A DNA stretch of 52,007 nucleotides from Streptomyces amritsarensis (GCF_001953875.1 NZ_MQUR01000056.1:1-52007), one strand, 5' to 3'. Positions 1 to 8,235 are shown, counted from the stretch's first letter. Program-made: numbers and translations. Notes: generated by a model from the sequence alone, not told the origin.

Positions 1-20
1 CCGCCGGTACGGACCGGCGG
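1..20. terminator. Hairpin downstream of moaA
   Basis: CCGCCGGT and ACCGGCGG form a perfect 8-bp stem around the 4-nt loop ACGG. It lies about 30 nt past the moaA stop, which fits a GC-rich Streptomyces terminator without a U-tract. The window edge hides what lies beyond. Confidence 0.5.
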
Positions 21-50
21 GCCGGCCGGCCGCCGGCAACCGGCAACCGG

Positions 51-1040
51 TCAGCCGCCGATCGCGGACATGGGGCGGTCAGGCTGGAGGAACGACGGGT
101 CGTCGAGGCCGGAGCCGGCCTTCTTGCCCCACATCGCCACCTTCCACAGCCGGGCGATCTCCTCGTCCGGGGCGCCCGAGCGCAGGGCGGAGCGAAGGTC
201 GGACTCCTCGGTGGCGAACAGGCACGTACGGATCTGGCCGTCGGCCGTCAGCCGGGTGCGGTCGCAGGCGCCGCAGAACGGGCGGGTGACCGAGGCGATC
301 ACGCCGACGGTGGCGGGGCCGCCGTCGACGACCCAGCGCTCGGCCGGGGCGGAGCCGCGCTCGTCGGCTCCCTCCTCGGTGAGCGTGAAGCGCGTGCGCA
401 GCGACTCCAGGATGTCGCCGGCGGTGATCATGCCGTCGCGCTTCCAGCCGTGCTGGGCGTCGAGGGGCATCTGCTCGATGAAGCGGAGCTCGTACTCGTT
501 CTCGACGGCCCAGGCGAGCAGGTCGGGGGCCTCGTCGTCGTTGAGCCCGGGCATGAGCACGGCGTTGACCTTGACGGGGGTGAGGCCGGCCTCGCGGGCC
601 GCGGCCATGCCCTGGATGACGTCCTTGTGCCGGTCGCGGCGGGTGAGGGTCTTGAAGACCTCGGGGCGCAGGGTGTCGAGGGAGACGTTCACCCGGTCCA
701 GGCCGGCCGCCTTCAGGGCCTGCGCGGTGCGCCCCAGGCCGATGCCGTTGGTGGTGAGCGACATCTTGGGGCGCGGCTCCAGCGCCGCGCACCGCTCGAC
801 GATCCCGACCAGGCCGGGCCGCAGCAGCGGCTCGCCGCCGGTGAAGCGGACCTCGGTGATGCCCAGCTGCGTGACCGCGATGCGGATCAGCCGGACGATC
901 TCGTCGTCGGTGAGCAGATCGGACTTGCCGAGCCACTGCAGGCCTTCTTCGGGCATGCAGTACGTACAGCGCAGATTGCACCGGTCGGTGAGCGAGACGC
1001 GCAGGTCAGTGGCCACGCGGCCATAGGTGTCGAGAAGCAC
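51..1040 (-). CDS. moaA: GTP 3',8-cyclase MoaA
   Basis: Radical SAM enzyme that, with MoaC, converts GTP to cyclic pyranopterin monophosphate, the first stage of molybdenum cofactor synthesis. Visible are the N-terminal CNLRCTYC (C-x3-C-x2-C) cluster for SAM binding, the GGEPLLR motif, the C-terminal second-cluster motif with FCGACDRTR followed by TCLFA, and the diglycine C-terminus required by the family. I place the start at the GTG at 1040 because GGGGAGGGGG lies six bases before it; that gives 329 residues beginning VLLDTYGR, the usual Streptomyces form. An ATG at 1073 would add 11 residues but has no ribosome-binding site. It is a single gene, transcribed leftward and not obviously coupled to its neighbours. 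Confidence 0.95.
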   Translation of the reverse strand: MLLDTYGRVATDLRVSLTDRCNLRCTYCMPEEGLQWLGKSDLLTDDEIVRLIRIAVTQLGITEVRFTGGEPLLRPGLVGIVERCAALEPRPKMSLTTNGIGLGRTAQALKAAGLDRVNVSLDTLRPEVFKTLTRRDRHKDVIQGMAAAREAGLTPVKVNAVLMPGLNDDEAPDLLAWAVENEYELRFIEQMPLDAQHGWKRDGMITAGDILESLRTRFTLTEEGADERGSAPAERWVVDGGPATVGVIASVTRPFCGACDRTRLTADGQIRTCLFATEESDLRSALRSGAPDEEIARLWKVAMWGKKAGSGLDDPSFLQPDRPMSAIGG

Positions 1041-1168
1041 TGTGGGCCCCCTCCCCTGTCCGGAAGTAGACATACGCGCGACATGGGATCCACTGCACGC
1101 GTTCTCTGTTCCGAGACTACGGGACGCATGTGTCGTTCCGTGGTGCCCGAACGAACGAGACGTTGCGG

Positions 1169-1198
1169 GGCCGTGTCGTAGGGACGTACGACACGGCC
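1169..1198. terminator. Terminator hairpin after the symporter gene
   Basis: GGCCGTGTCGTA pairs perfectly with TACGACACGGCC (12-bp stem, 6-nt loop). It sits just past the stop of the leftward symporter gene and before moaA, so it should end the symporter transcript. Confidence 0.7.
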
Positions 1199-1219
1199 AC
1201 GCTGGGTGTTCGGACGATG

Positions 1220-2848
1220 TCAGTGCGCCCCCGTCCCGGTGAGGGAGCGCACCTCCAGCTCGGCGAACTTCCGCGGGTCGGCCTTCTCCTTGGCGAGGAC
1301 GGTTCCCAGCCAGCCCAGGAGGAAGCCGAGGGGGATGGAGATGATGCCCGGGTTCTCCAGCGGGAACCAGAAGAAGTCCGCGTCCTTGAACATCGAGGTG
1401 GGCTTGCCGGACACGACCGGGGAGAACAGCACCAGGCCGACCGCCGAGACCAGCCCGCCGTAGATGGACCAGAGCGCGCCCTGTGTGTTGAAGCGCTTCC
1501 AGAAGAGGCTGTAGAGGATCGTCGGCAGGTTGGCGGAGGCGGCGACCGCGAAGGCGAGGGCGACGAGCCCGGCCACGTTCAGGTCGCGGGCCAGCGCGCC
1601 CAGGCCGATGGCGATCGCGCCGATGACGACCGTGGACCAGCGGGCGGCGCGCACCTCCTCCTGCTCGGTGGCCTTGCCCCTGCGGATCACGTTCACGTAC
1701 AGGTCGTGGGCGAAGGACGAGGAGGAGGCGAGGGTGAGGCCCGCGACGACCGCGAGGATGGTGGCGAAGGCGACGGCGGAGATCACGGCGAGCAGGACGG
1801 CGCCGCCGGTGGAGTCCGCGCCGCCGCCGACGGCCTGGGCCAGCAGGGGCGCGGCGGTGTTGCCGGCCTTGTTCGAGGCGAGGATGTCGGCGCGCTCCAG
1901 CAGGGCCGCGGCGCCGAAGCCGAGGGCGATGGTCATGAGGTAGAAGGCGCCGATGATGCCGATGGCCCAGTTCACGGACTTGCGGGCGGCCTTCGCGGTG
2001 GGCACGGTGTAGAAGCGGATCAGGATGTGCGGGAGGCCGGCGGTGCCGAGGACGAGGGCGAGGCCGAGGGAGAGGAAGTCCAGCTTCGAGGTCGCGTCCT
2101 TGCCGTACTTGAGGCCCGGTTCGAGGAACTTGACTCCCTGACCGCTGTTCTCGGCCGCCTTGCCCAGCAGGTCGGAGACGTTGAAGTTGAACTTCACCAG
2201 CACCAGGAGGGTGATCAGCAGGGCGCCCGCGATCAGCAGGACCGCCTTGATCATCTGGACCCAGGTGGTGCCCTTCATGCCGCCGATGGTCACGTAGACG
2301 ATCATCAGGACGCCGACCAGCGCGACGACCGCGACCTTGCCGCCGTCGCTGGTGATGCCGAGGAGCAGGGAGACCAGGACGCCGGCGCCGGCCATCTGGG
2401 CGAGCAGGTAGAAGATCGAGACCACGATGGTGGAGGTGCCGGCGGCGGTGCGTACGGGCCGCTGGCGCATCCGGTACGCGAGGACGTCGCCCATCGTGTA
2501 GCGGCCGGAGTTGCGCAGCGGCTCGGCGACGAGCAGCAGGGCGACCAGCCAGGCCACGAGGAAGCCGATGGAATACAGGAAGCCGTCGTACCCGAAGAGG
2601 GCGATGGCGCCGGCGATGCCGAGGAAGGACGCGGCCGACATGTAGTCGCCGGAGATGGCGAGGCCGTTCTGGAAGCCGGTGAACTGGCGGCCGCCCGCGT
2701 AGAAGTCCGCGGCGTCCTTGGTCTGGCGGCCGGCCCAGACCGTGATGATCAGGGTGGCGACGACGAACAACCCGAACAGGGTGATGATCAGCGGCCGGTG
2801 CTCGGAGGCGCCGGCCGCGACCGTCGTCAGGTGGTGCGCGCCGCTCAT
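1220..2848 (-). CDS. Sodium:solute symporter (ActP-like, cation/acetate)
   Basis: A 542-residue membrane protein of the SSS family with about 13 hydrophobic segments. Diagnostic stretches are the N-terminal TKDAADFYAGGRQ, the NGLAISGDYMSAASFLG region containing the sodium-site residues, and the TAGLPHILIRFYTVP loop, all typical of ActP/MctC acetate-pyruvate symporters. It starts four bases inside the DUF485 gene (overlap 2845-2848), the usual translational coupling of this pair. The substrate is probably acetate or another short monocarboxylate; propionate or pyruvate are possible from sequence alone. Confidence 0.85.
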   Translation of the reverse strand: MSGAHHLTTVAAGASEHRPLIITLFGLFVVATLIITVWAGRQTKDAADFYAGGRQFTGFQNGLAISGDYMSAASFLGIAGAIALFGYDGFLYSIGFLVAWLVALLLVAEPLRNSGRYTMGDVLAYRMRQRPVRTAAGTSTIVVSIFYLLAQMAGAGVLVSLLLGITSDGGKVAVVALVGVLMIVYVTIGGMKGTTWVQMIKAVLLIAGALLITLLVLVKFNFNVSDLLGKAAENSGQGVKFLEPGLKYGKDATSKLDFLSLGLALVLGTAGLPHILIRFYTVPTAKAARKSVNWAIGIIGAFYLMTIALGFGAAALLERADILASNKAGNTAAPLLAQAVGGGADSTGGAVLLAVISAVAFATILAVVAGLTLASSSSFAHDLYVNVIRRGKATEQEEVRAARWSTVVIGAIAIGLGALARDLNVAGLVALAFAVAASANLPTILYSLFWKRFNTQGALWSIYGGLVSAVGLVLFSPVVSGKPTSMFKDADFFWFPLENPGIISIPLGFLLGWLGTVLAKEKADPRKFAELEVRSLTGTGAH

Positions 2849-3210
2849 TCGGAGGCCTCCATCCGCGCCTTGATGGCCGCCGCCCGGGGGTCGAGCTTGG
2901 CGGCGGCGTGCCGCGCGTACAGCCAGGCGATGAGGAAGGTCGTCGCGAACTGTGCGAGGCCGAGCACCAGGGCGACGTTGATGTTGCCGAAGACCTTGGT
3001 CCCCATGAAGCCGCCGGCGTAGTTGGACAGCAGGACGTAGAGCAGGTACCAGGCGATGAAGGCCACGGTGAGCGGGAAGGCGAAGGAGCGGTAGGAGCGG
3101 CGGAGTTCGGCGAACTCGGGGCTCTGCTGGACGCTCACGAACTCATCGGCCGTGGGGCCCGCCAGGGGTGTTCCCGCGCTGCCCGGGGGCGGCGCTGCTT
3201 CGGTGGTCAC
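2845..3210 (-). CDS. DUF485 membrane protein, symporter partner
   Basis: Small two-helix membrane protein of the DUF485 (YjcH) family that almost always precedes an ActP-type symporter. The conserved LRRSYRSFAFPLTVAF segment leads into helix 1, followed by NYAGGFMG and a second helix ending in LIAWLYARHAA. The GTG at 3210 (121 residues) has AAGGAG eight bases upstream. A TTG at 3255 also has a good GGAGG and would add 15 residues, so either or both may be used. It overlaps the symporter start by four bases. The role in transport is inferred from the constant pairing. Confidence 0.8.
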   Translation of the reverse strand: MTTEAAPPPGSAGTPLAGPTADEFVSVQQSPEFAELRRSYRSFAFPLTVAFIAWYLLYVLLSNYAGGFMGTKVFGNINVALVLGLAQFATTFLIAWLYARHAAAKLDPRAAAIKARMEASE

Positions 3211-3469
3211 GGGGGGATCTCCTTGTGACGCAGGTGCGGTGGGGACGACGGACAAAGCAACCTCCGTGTGGGGGGGGTCGATGGCGCTGAGCCCCCTCTG
3301 TCAACGGCACGGCCGGCGTGTCGGGACGGTTCAACGCCCAGGGATCTTTCGTGAACTGATTTCTCGAACTGATGGCGGAGAGGGGAACGGCGGCACTAGG
3401 TTCACTTGTCATGGACCCGTCCGGCGCGACCGCGCGCGGACGGCTTTTTCAAGATGATCTGGAGAACCC

Positions 3470-5014
3470 ATGGCTCATCTGGGATCCGCCCGCCGGCGTG
3501 CCCTCGCCGTACCGGTCGGCCTGGTGCTCACCGCCTCGCTCGCCCTGCTGCCCTCGGTGTCGGCCTCCGCCGCTCCGCTGGACGGCACCGCGGGCACGGC
3601 GACGGCTTCGAAGGCCGCGGCCGACGGCCCCAAGCTGTCCTACGTGGCGAACCTGAACGCGTACGCCACGGTGAAGGCGGCGAAGAAGGCCGTCGAGCGG
3701 GCCGGCGGAACGGTGGTGACGGCCTATGAGCAGATCGGTGTCGTCGTCGCACACTCCCAGAACCCGGACTTCGCCCGGCAGCTGCGCGCCCAGCGCGGGC
3801 TGTTCGTGTCGGTCGGCGCCACCCGGACGGCCCCGATGTCCGCCGTGCAGACCACCGAGGAGGGCGCGACCCAGCGGCTGGGCGAGGCGGACGCCGCCAA
3901 GGCGGCGGCGCAGGCCCAGGAGGGTCAGGAACCGCTCGAGCCCAACCAGTGGGACCTGCGGACGATCAAGGCCGACGAGGCTCACAAGATCAACGATGGC
4001 AGCCAGGACGTCACCGTGGGCATCATCGACACGGGCGTGGACGACACCCACCCCGATCTCGCCCCGAACTTCTCCAAGAGCCAGTCGGCCAACTGCGTCG
4101 GCGGCGTCGCGGACACCACCGAGGGCGCCTGGCGCCCGTACGCGGACGGCAGCGACCACGGCACGCACGTGGCCGGCACCATCGGCGCCCCCCGCAACGG
4201 CATCGGCATCAGCGGTGTGGCACCCGGCGTGAAGATCGCCGCGATCAAGGTGAGCGAGCCCGGGACCAGCCTCTTCTACACCGAGGCGGTCGTCTGCGGC
4301 TTCATGTTCGCCGCCGAGAAGGGGATCGAGGTGACCAACAACAGCTACTACGTCGACCCGTGGCTCTTCAACTGCAAGACCGACGACGACCAGAAGGCGC
4401 TGGTGGAGGCCATCGGGCGGGCGACCAAGTACGCCGAGCGCAAGGGCACGCTGCACGTGGCCTCGGCCGGCAACTCCAACCAGGACCTGGCCGCGGCCTC
4501 CCTGGAGGACACCACCAGCCCGAACGACACCACCCCGGTCACCCGCACCATCGACCCGAAGGTCTGCCTGGACCTGCCCACGCAGCTGCCCGGCGTGGTC
4601 ACCGTCTCCGCGACCGGCGACCAGGGCCTGCGCTCCTACTACTCCAGCTACGGCCTCGGGGTCGTGGACGTCGCGGCCCCCGGCGGCGACAAGTGGCAGG
4701 TCCCGGCCACCCCGGACGCCAACGGGCGCGTGCTGTCGACCGTCCTGGGCGGCGGCTACGGCTACAAGCAGGGCACCTCCATGGCCGCCCCGCACGTCGC
4801 GGGCGTCGCAGCGCTGCTCAAGAGCGCCCACCCCTCGGCCACGCCGTCGCAGCTCCAGGCGATGCTGAAGGCGCAGTCCACCAAGGCGACCTGCCCGGCC
4901 CAGATATACGACGCCAAGGGTGCGCTGATCAACGCCACCACCTGCCAGGCCAAGTGGGGCCAGACCGGCTACTACGGCTACGGCGTCGTGGACGCCCTCA
5001 AGGCCGTGAAGTAG
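3470..5014 (+). CDS. Secreted S8 (subtilisin-like) serine protease
   Basis: A 514-residue preproprotease. Residues 1-35 are a signal peptide (three Arg, hydrophobic core, SASAAP cleavage region). Residues 50-125 resemble an inhibitor I9-type propeptide. The catalytic domain starts near 180 with Asp187 (DTGVDDTHPD), His230 (HGTHVAGT), oxyanion Asn335 (SAGN) and Ser437 (GTSMAAPHVAG). No transmembrane tail or PPC domain follows, so the product should be released into the medium. It is transcribed rightward, alone, divergent from the symporter pair, with a strong terminator after it. GGAGA precedes the ATG. Substrate unknown. Confidence 0.92.
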   Translation: MAHLGSARRRALAVPVGLVLTASLALLPSVSASAAPLDGTAGTATASKAAADGPKLSYVANLNAYATVKAAKKAVERAGGTVVTAYEQIGVVVAHSQNPDFARQLRAQRGLFVSVGATRTAPMSAVQTTEEGATQRLGEADAAKAAAQAQEGQEPLEPNQWDLRTIKADEAHKINDGSQDVTVGIIDTGVDDTHPDLAPNFSKSQSANCVGGVADTTEGAWRPYADGSDHGTHVAGTIGAPRNGIGISGVAPGVKIAAIKVSEPGTSLFYTEAVVCGFMFAAEKGIEVTNNSYYVDPWLFNCKTDDDQKALVEAIGRATKYAERKGTLHVASAGNSNQDLAAASLEDTTSPNDTTPVTRTIDPKVCLDLPTQLPGVVTVSATGDQGLRSYYSSYGLGVVDVAAPGGDKWQVPATPDANGRVLSTVLGGGYGYKQGTSMAAPHVAGVAALLKSAHPSATPSQLQAMLKAQSTKATCPAQIYDAKGALINATTCQAKWGQTGYYGYGVVDALKAVK

Positions 5015-5033
5015 TCCGACCCGGCGAACGGAC

Positions 5034-5071
5034 GGACGGGCCGGGCGGGGACCACCCCGCCCGGCCCGTCC
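5034..5071. terminator. Bidirectional terminator, 17-bp stem
   Basis: A perfect 17-bp inverted repeat (5034-5050 with 5055-5071, loop ACCA) lies between the convergent protease and alcohol dehydrogenase genes and can terminate both. Confidence 0.8.
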
Positions 5072-5097
5072 GTACTCCAGCCCGCCGCGGGCCGGAT

Positions 5098-5143
5098 CCT
5101 GTGCCCGCGGCGGATCAGGGCCTGTGCCCGCGGTGGGTCAGGG
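5098..5143. repeat. Tandem 23-bp duplication across a stop codon
   Basis: Positions 5098-5120 and 5121-5143 are two consecutive copies of a 23-bp unit differing at two positions. The second copy contains the stop codon of the alcohol dehydrogenase gene; the first sits in its 3' untranslated region. Confidence 0.85.
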
Positions 5144-6181
5144 CTTGATCAGCACCTTGAGCGCGCTGCGGTCGTCCATCGCGCGGTAGCCGTCCGGGAC
5201 CTCGTCCAGGGACACGGCGCGGTCGAAGACGGGCGCCGGGTCGATCGCCCCGCTGAGCACGTCCTCCAGCAGCTCCGGGATGTAGGCGCGGACCGGGGCG
5301 ACACCGCCGCGCAGGGTGATGTTGCGGTCGAACATGACGCCGAGGTCGAGGCCGGAAGCGCTGCCGTGCGGGACGCCGACGTAGCCGACGGCCCCGCCGT
5401 CGCGGGTGATGCCCACCGCGGTGCGCATGGACTGCTCGGTGCCGACGGCCTCGACGACGCAGTGCGCCCCGCGGCCGCCGGTGAGCTCGCGCACCGCCGC
5501 CTCGGCGGCCTCGCCGCGCTCGGCGACGACGTCGGTGGCCCCGAAGAGCCTGGCTATGTCGGTGCGGACCGCGTGGCGGCCCAGTGCGATGATCCGCTCG
5601 GCGCCGAGGCGCTTGGCGGCGAGGACCGCGCACAGGCCGACCGCGCCGTCGCCGACCACGGCGACCGTGGAGCCCGGGCGCACCCCCGCGCCCAGCGCGG
5701 CGTGGTGGCCGGTGCCCATGACGTCGGAGAGGGCGAGCAGGCCGGTGAGCAGGTGGTCGTCGGAGGCGGCGTCGGCGGGCAGCTTCACCAGTGTTCCGTC
5801 GGCGTGCGGGACGCGGACGGCCTCGCCCTGGCCGCCGTCGTGGCCGACCGAGCCCCAGAAGCCGCCGTGGTCGCAGGAGGTGTAGAGGCCCTCCTTGCAG
5901 AACGCGCAGGTGCCGTCCGACCACATGAAGGGCGCGACGACCAGGTCGCCGGCGCGCACGCCGGACACGGCCGGGCCGGTCTCCTCGACGACGCCCAGGA
6001 ACTCGTGGCCGATGCGCTGGCCCGGCCGGCGCTGGGCCTCGCCCCGGTAGGCCCACAGGTCGCTGCCGCAGATGCAGGCGCGCAGGACGCGGACGACGGC
6101 GTCCTCGGGGCGCTGGATCGCAGCGTCGGGCACCTCCTCCACGCGGATGTCGTGCGGGGCGTGGATGACGGTGGCGCGCAT
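5138..6181 (-). CDS. Zinc-dependent alcohol dehydrogenase family protein
   Basis: A 347-residue MDR-superfamily oxidoreductase. The GroES-like N-terminal domain has the catalytic-zinc motifs CGSDLW and GHEFLG. The structural-zinc lobe shows CAFCKEGLYTSC. The Rossmann domain has VVGDGAVGLCAV. The ATG at 6181 has GGAGG upstream and gives the standard family length; an ORF open further upstream reads through the neighbour in another frame. It is the last gene of a leftward operon, 29 nt after the lysoplasmalogenase stop. Alone it would be an alcohol/aldehyde dehydrogenase of unknown substrate. The context suggests long-chain aldehydes or alcohols (inference). Confidence 0.85.
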   Translation of the reverse strand: MRATVIHAPHDIRVEEVPDAAIQRPEDAVVRVLRACICGSDLWAYRGEAQRRPGQRIGHEFLGVVEETGPAVSGVRAGDLVVAPFMWSDGTCAFCKEGLYTSCDHGGFWGSVGHDGGQGEAVRVPHADGTLVKLPADAASDDHLLTGLLALSDVMGTGHHAALGAGVRPGSTVAVVGDGAVGLCAVLAAKRLGAERIIALGRHAVRTDIARLFGATDVVAERGEAAEAAVRELTGGRGAHCVVEAVGTEQSMRTAVGITRDGGAVGYVGVPHGSASGLDLGVMFDRNITLRGGVAPVRAYIPELLEDVLSGAIDPAPVFDRAVSLDEVPDGYRAMDDRSALKVLIKP

Positions 6182-6210
6182 GGTGGTGCAGTCCTCCGGC
6201 TCGGGGTTGT

Positions 6211-6924
6211 TCAGTCCTGTACGACTGATGGCCGTCCTACGGTACGCCTGCTTTCGCGGTCGGTCGCCGCGGTGGCCAGCAGGTACTGGGCGGCCAGGTA
6301 GGTGGCCATGATCCAGAAGTCGGGGCGGGGCAGTTGGGGCCATGCGGCGACGCCGGTGGCGATGAGGGTGTCGGACAGCAGGAACAGCGCTCCGCCGATG
6401 CCGGCCCGCAGGCCGAGGGCGCTGGAGCGGAAGGCCATGGCGGTCAGCAGCAGGCTGTAGCCGGCCACGGGGATCCGCAGGTACGCGGGCAGATCGGGCC
6501 ACAGCAGGGCGACGGTTCCGAGGAGCGCCAGCACGTAGGCGCCCCCGAGCAGGGCGTTCGCGGGCCGCTTGCCGAACAGGACGAGGTAGCAGACGTGACC
6601 GACGGCGAAGGAGCCCATCCCGACGAGGAAGGCGGCCTCGGCGTCGAAGAGCAGGGCCAGGTCCCCGCCCCAGCCGAACAGCAGGGCGGCGACCAGCAGG
6701 CGGGGCGCGCCGCGCGTGATCACGTAGGCGACGAGCAGCGGCATCAGCAGCGGCTTGGCGATGACGTGCCCGAGGTGCCAGTCGGCCAGCAGCGAGCCGA
6801 GGTCGGCCGCGGCGGCCACGGCGAAGGACCCGAGGGCGACGCGGCCGAGCCGTTCGCGGCCGGCCGCCGCCCCGTGGGCCGCCCAGGAGGGGCCGGGGCG
6901 GCCGGTGGACTCTGCGGTGCTCAC
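6211..6924 (-). CDS. Lysoplasmalogenase (YhhN/TMEM86 family)
   Basis: A 237-residue integral membrane protein with about eight helices. The family signatures are AKPLLMPLL in the first third, GGDLALL (with the charged Asp of the YhhN core), the GHVCYLVLF helix, and the LFLLSDTLIA motif near the C-terminus. YhhN/TMEM86 enzymes hydrolyse the vinyl-ether bond of lysoplasmalogens, releasing a fatty aldehyde. The GTG start at 6924 overlaps the stop of the upstream hydroxylase gene by four bases (GTGA), so translation of the two is coupled. The N-terminal 35 residues are polar and variable. The enzymatic activity is inferred from the family. Confidence 0.82.
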   Translation of the reverse strand: MSTAESTGRPGPSWAAHGAAAGRERLGRVALGSFAVAAAADLGSLLADWHLGHVIAKPLLMPLLVAYVITRGAPRLLVAALLFGWGGDLALLFDAEAAFLVGMGSFAVGHVCYLVLFGKRPANALLGGAYVLALLGTVALLWPDLPAYLRIPVAGYSLLLTAMAFRSSALGLRAGIGGALFLLSDTLIATGVAAWPQLPRPDFWIMATYLAAQYLLATAATDRESRRTVGRPSVVQD

Positions 6925-7919
6925 GCGGTGGTCTCCTGTACGGCGGCGGCCGGATCGGCGGCGGGCACGCCCGCGGGGGCCTCGGCGCGGGCGGCGGGGG
7001 CGGGCGCGGTGACCTCGGCGGCGGCAGGCGCCGCGGGAGCCTTGGCGGGGGCGGCGGGGGCCTGCTCCGGCACGGGTGCCTGGGCCGATGCCGCGGGCTG
7101 CCAGCCCGGGCCGCGGAAGACCCGGCCGGCCCGCTCGCTCCAGCTCCGGGCGGCGCGGACGTCCCGCGCGATGGCGGCGTACTCGTGGGTGGCGACGCGC
7201 AGCGGGTTGTAGGTGTTGATGTTCTTGGTGAGGCCGTATACGGGCTTGTCGGTCTCCCCCACCCAGGAGCCGAACATCCGGTCCCAGATGATCAGGATGC
7301 CGCCGTAGTTGCGGTCGAGGTAGCCGCCCTGGGACGCGTGGTGGACGCGGTGGTGGGAGGGGGTGTTGAAGACGTACTCGTAGGCCCGGGGCAGCTTCCC
7401 GATGCGCTCGGTGTGGACCCAGAACTGGTAGAGCAGATTGATGCCGTAGCAGAACGGGATCACGGCCGGGTGCACCCCGACGGCCACCATCGGCAGGTAG
7501 AACCAGTAGGTCGTGGCGCTGGTCCAGGGCTGGCGCAGGGCGGTGGTGAGGTTGAACTTCCGGCTGCTGTGGTGGACCACGTGGCAGGCCCACAGGATGC
7601 GGATGACGTGGTGGCCGCGGTGCTGCCAGTAGTAGAGGAAGTCCTGTGCGAGCAGCATCAGCGGGATGGTCCACCACAGCAATGGCACCCGCAGCGGGGT
7701 GAGTTCGTAGACGGCGGTGAAGACGGCGACCACCGGGATCTTCCAGAGCAGGTCGAAACCGATGCTGCCGAGTCCCATGCTGATGCTGGTGACGGCGTCC
7801 TTCGTGTCGTAGCCGGCCGCGTCGTCGTCGGGATGGAGGCGGTAGCTCACCAGCTCGATGACGGTGAGCAGCACGAAGGCGGGTATGGACCACAGCACGA
7901 CATCGGGCAGGTTCGGCAT
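6921..7919 (-). CDS. Fatty acid hydroxylase superfamily protein, AGMO-like
   Basis: A 332-residue di-iron membrane oxygenase. Histidine boxes are H100-x2-HH, H113-x2-HH and HH189-x2-HH, with FNTPSHHRVHHA and the LIIWDRMFG segment. From memory these read closer to alkylglycerol monooxygenase (AGMO/TMEM195) than to C-4 sterol methyl oxidase or C-5 sterol desaturase. Four or five hydrophobic segments precede and surround the boxes. The last 60 residues are an Ala/Pro-rich tail with no recognised fold. It is the first gene of the operon with the lysoplasmalogenase and alcohol dehydrogenase. Family membership is clear; the ether-lipid substrate is inference. Confidence 0.85.
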   Translation of the reverse strand: MPNLPDVVLWSIPAFVLLTVIELVSYRLHPDDDAAGYDTKDAVTSISMGLGSIGFDLLWKIPVVAVFTAVYELTPLRVPLLWWTIPLMLLAQDFLYYWQHRGHHVIRILWACHVVHHSSRKFNLTTALRQPWTSATTYWFYLPMVAVGVHPAVIPFCYGINLLYQFWVHTERIGKLPRAYEYVFNTPSHHRVHHASQGGYLDRNYGGILIIWDRMFGSWVGETDKPVYGLTKNINTYNPLRVATHEYAAIARDVRAARSWSERAGRVFRGPGWQPAASAQAPVPEQAPAAPAKAPAAPAAAEVTAPAPAARAEAPAGVPAADPAAAVQETTA

Positions 7920-8190
7920 GTCCGCACCATAGGGCGCCTCGGGGGCTGCCGCCAGGGGTTGTTACCGATCGGTATCCATCGGGGTTACCGTCGGTTCGGG
8001 ATGGGTGGGTTCCGCCGCCTGAGCGAAGCCCTCGCGACCCGCATGGACGAGGCCACCGCCGGCCTCCCGCAACACGATCGCCTGGCGGCGGTGGCCGCGG
8101 GTCGGCGACGCCTTCGCCGTACCGGGCCCGGTGGACGCGGCGGCCCCCGAGGGGTACGGCCCCCGGCGACCTGCTTGGTGCGGAGCTGTT
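7920..8190. other. Intergenic region with possible gene remnant
   Basis: No intact gene. Next to the hydroxylase start is an operator-like palindrome (listed separately). From about 8000 the plus strand reads a plausible N-terminus (MGGFRRLSEALATRMDEA) without a ribosome-binding site, then loses sense; another frame continues with GDAFAVPGPVDAAAPEG. This could be a decayed gene or chance open frame in GC-rich DNA. Confidence 0.3.
7963..7974. promoter_or_regulatory. Operator-like palindrome upstream of the AGMO-like operon
   Basis: TACCGATCGGTA is a perfect 12-bp palindrome 44-55 nt before the hydroxylase start codon. A weaker relative (TTACCGTCGGTT) follows at 7985-7996. The form suits a TetR-type repressor; no such gene is adjacent. 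Confidence 0.45.
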
Positions 8191-8235
8191 CCCGCCGGAG
8201 CGGCTCGGGTATCGGATCCGAGCCGCCCCGGCGGG
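8191..8235. terminator. Terminator hairpin after the amidohydrolase operon
   Basis: CCCGCCGG/CCGGCGGG (8191-8198 with 8228-8235) and CGGCTCGG/CCGAGCCG (8201-8208 with 8218-8225) stack into a 16-bp stem with a 2-nt internal mismatch. It begins ten bases past the last stop of the leftward operon. Confidence 0.75.

Noticed and set aside
1130..3022. 630-codon plus-strand open frame opposite the symporter
   Set aside because: Antisense shadow: composition is Gly/Glu/Asp/Arg-rich repeats with no family features, while the minus strand encodes a clear SSS permease.
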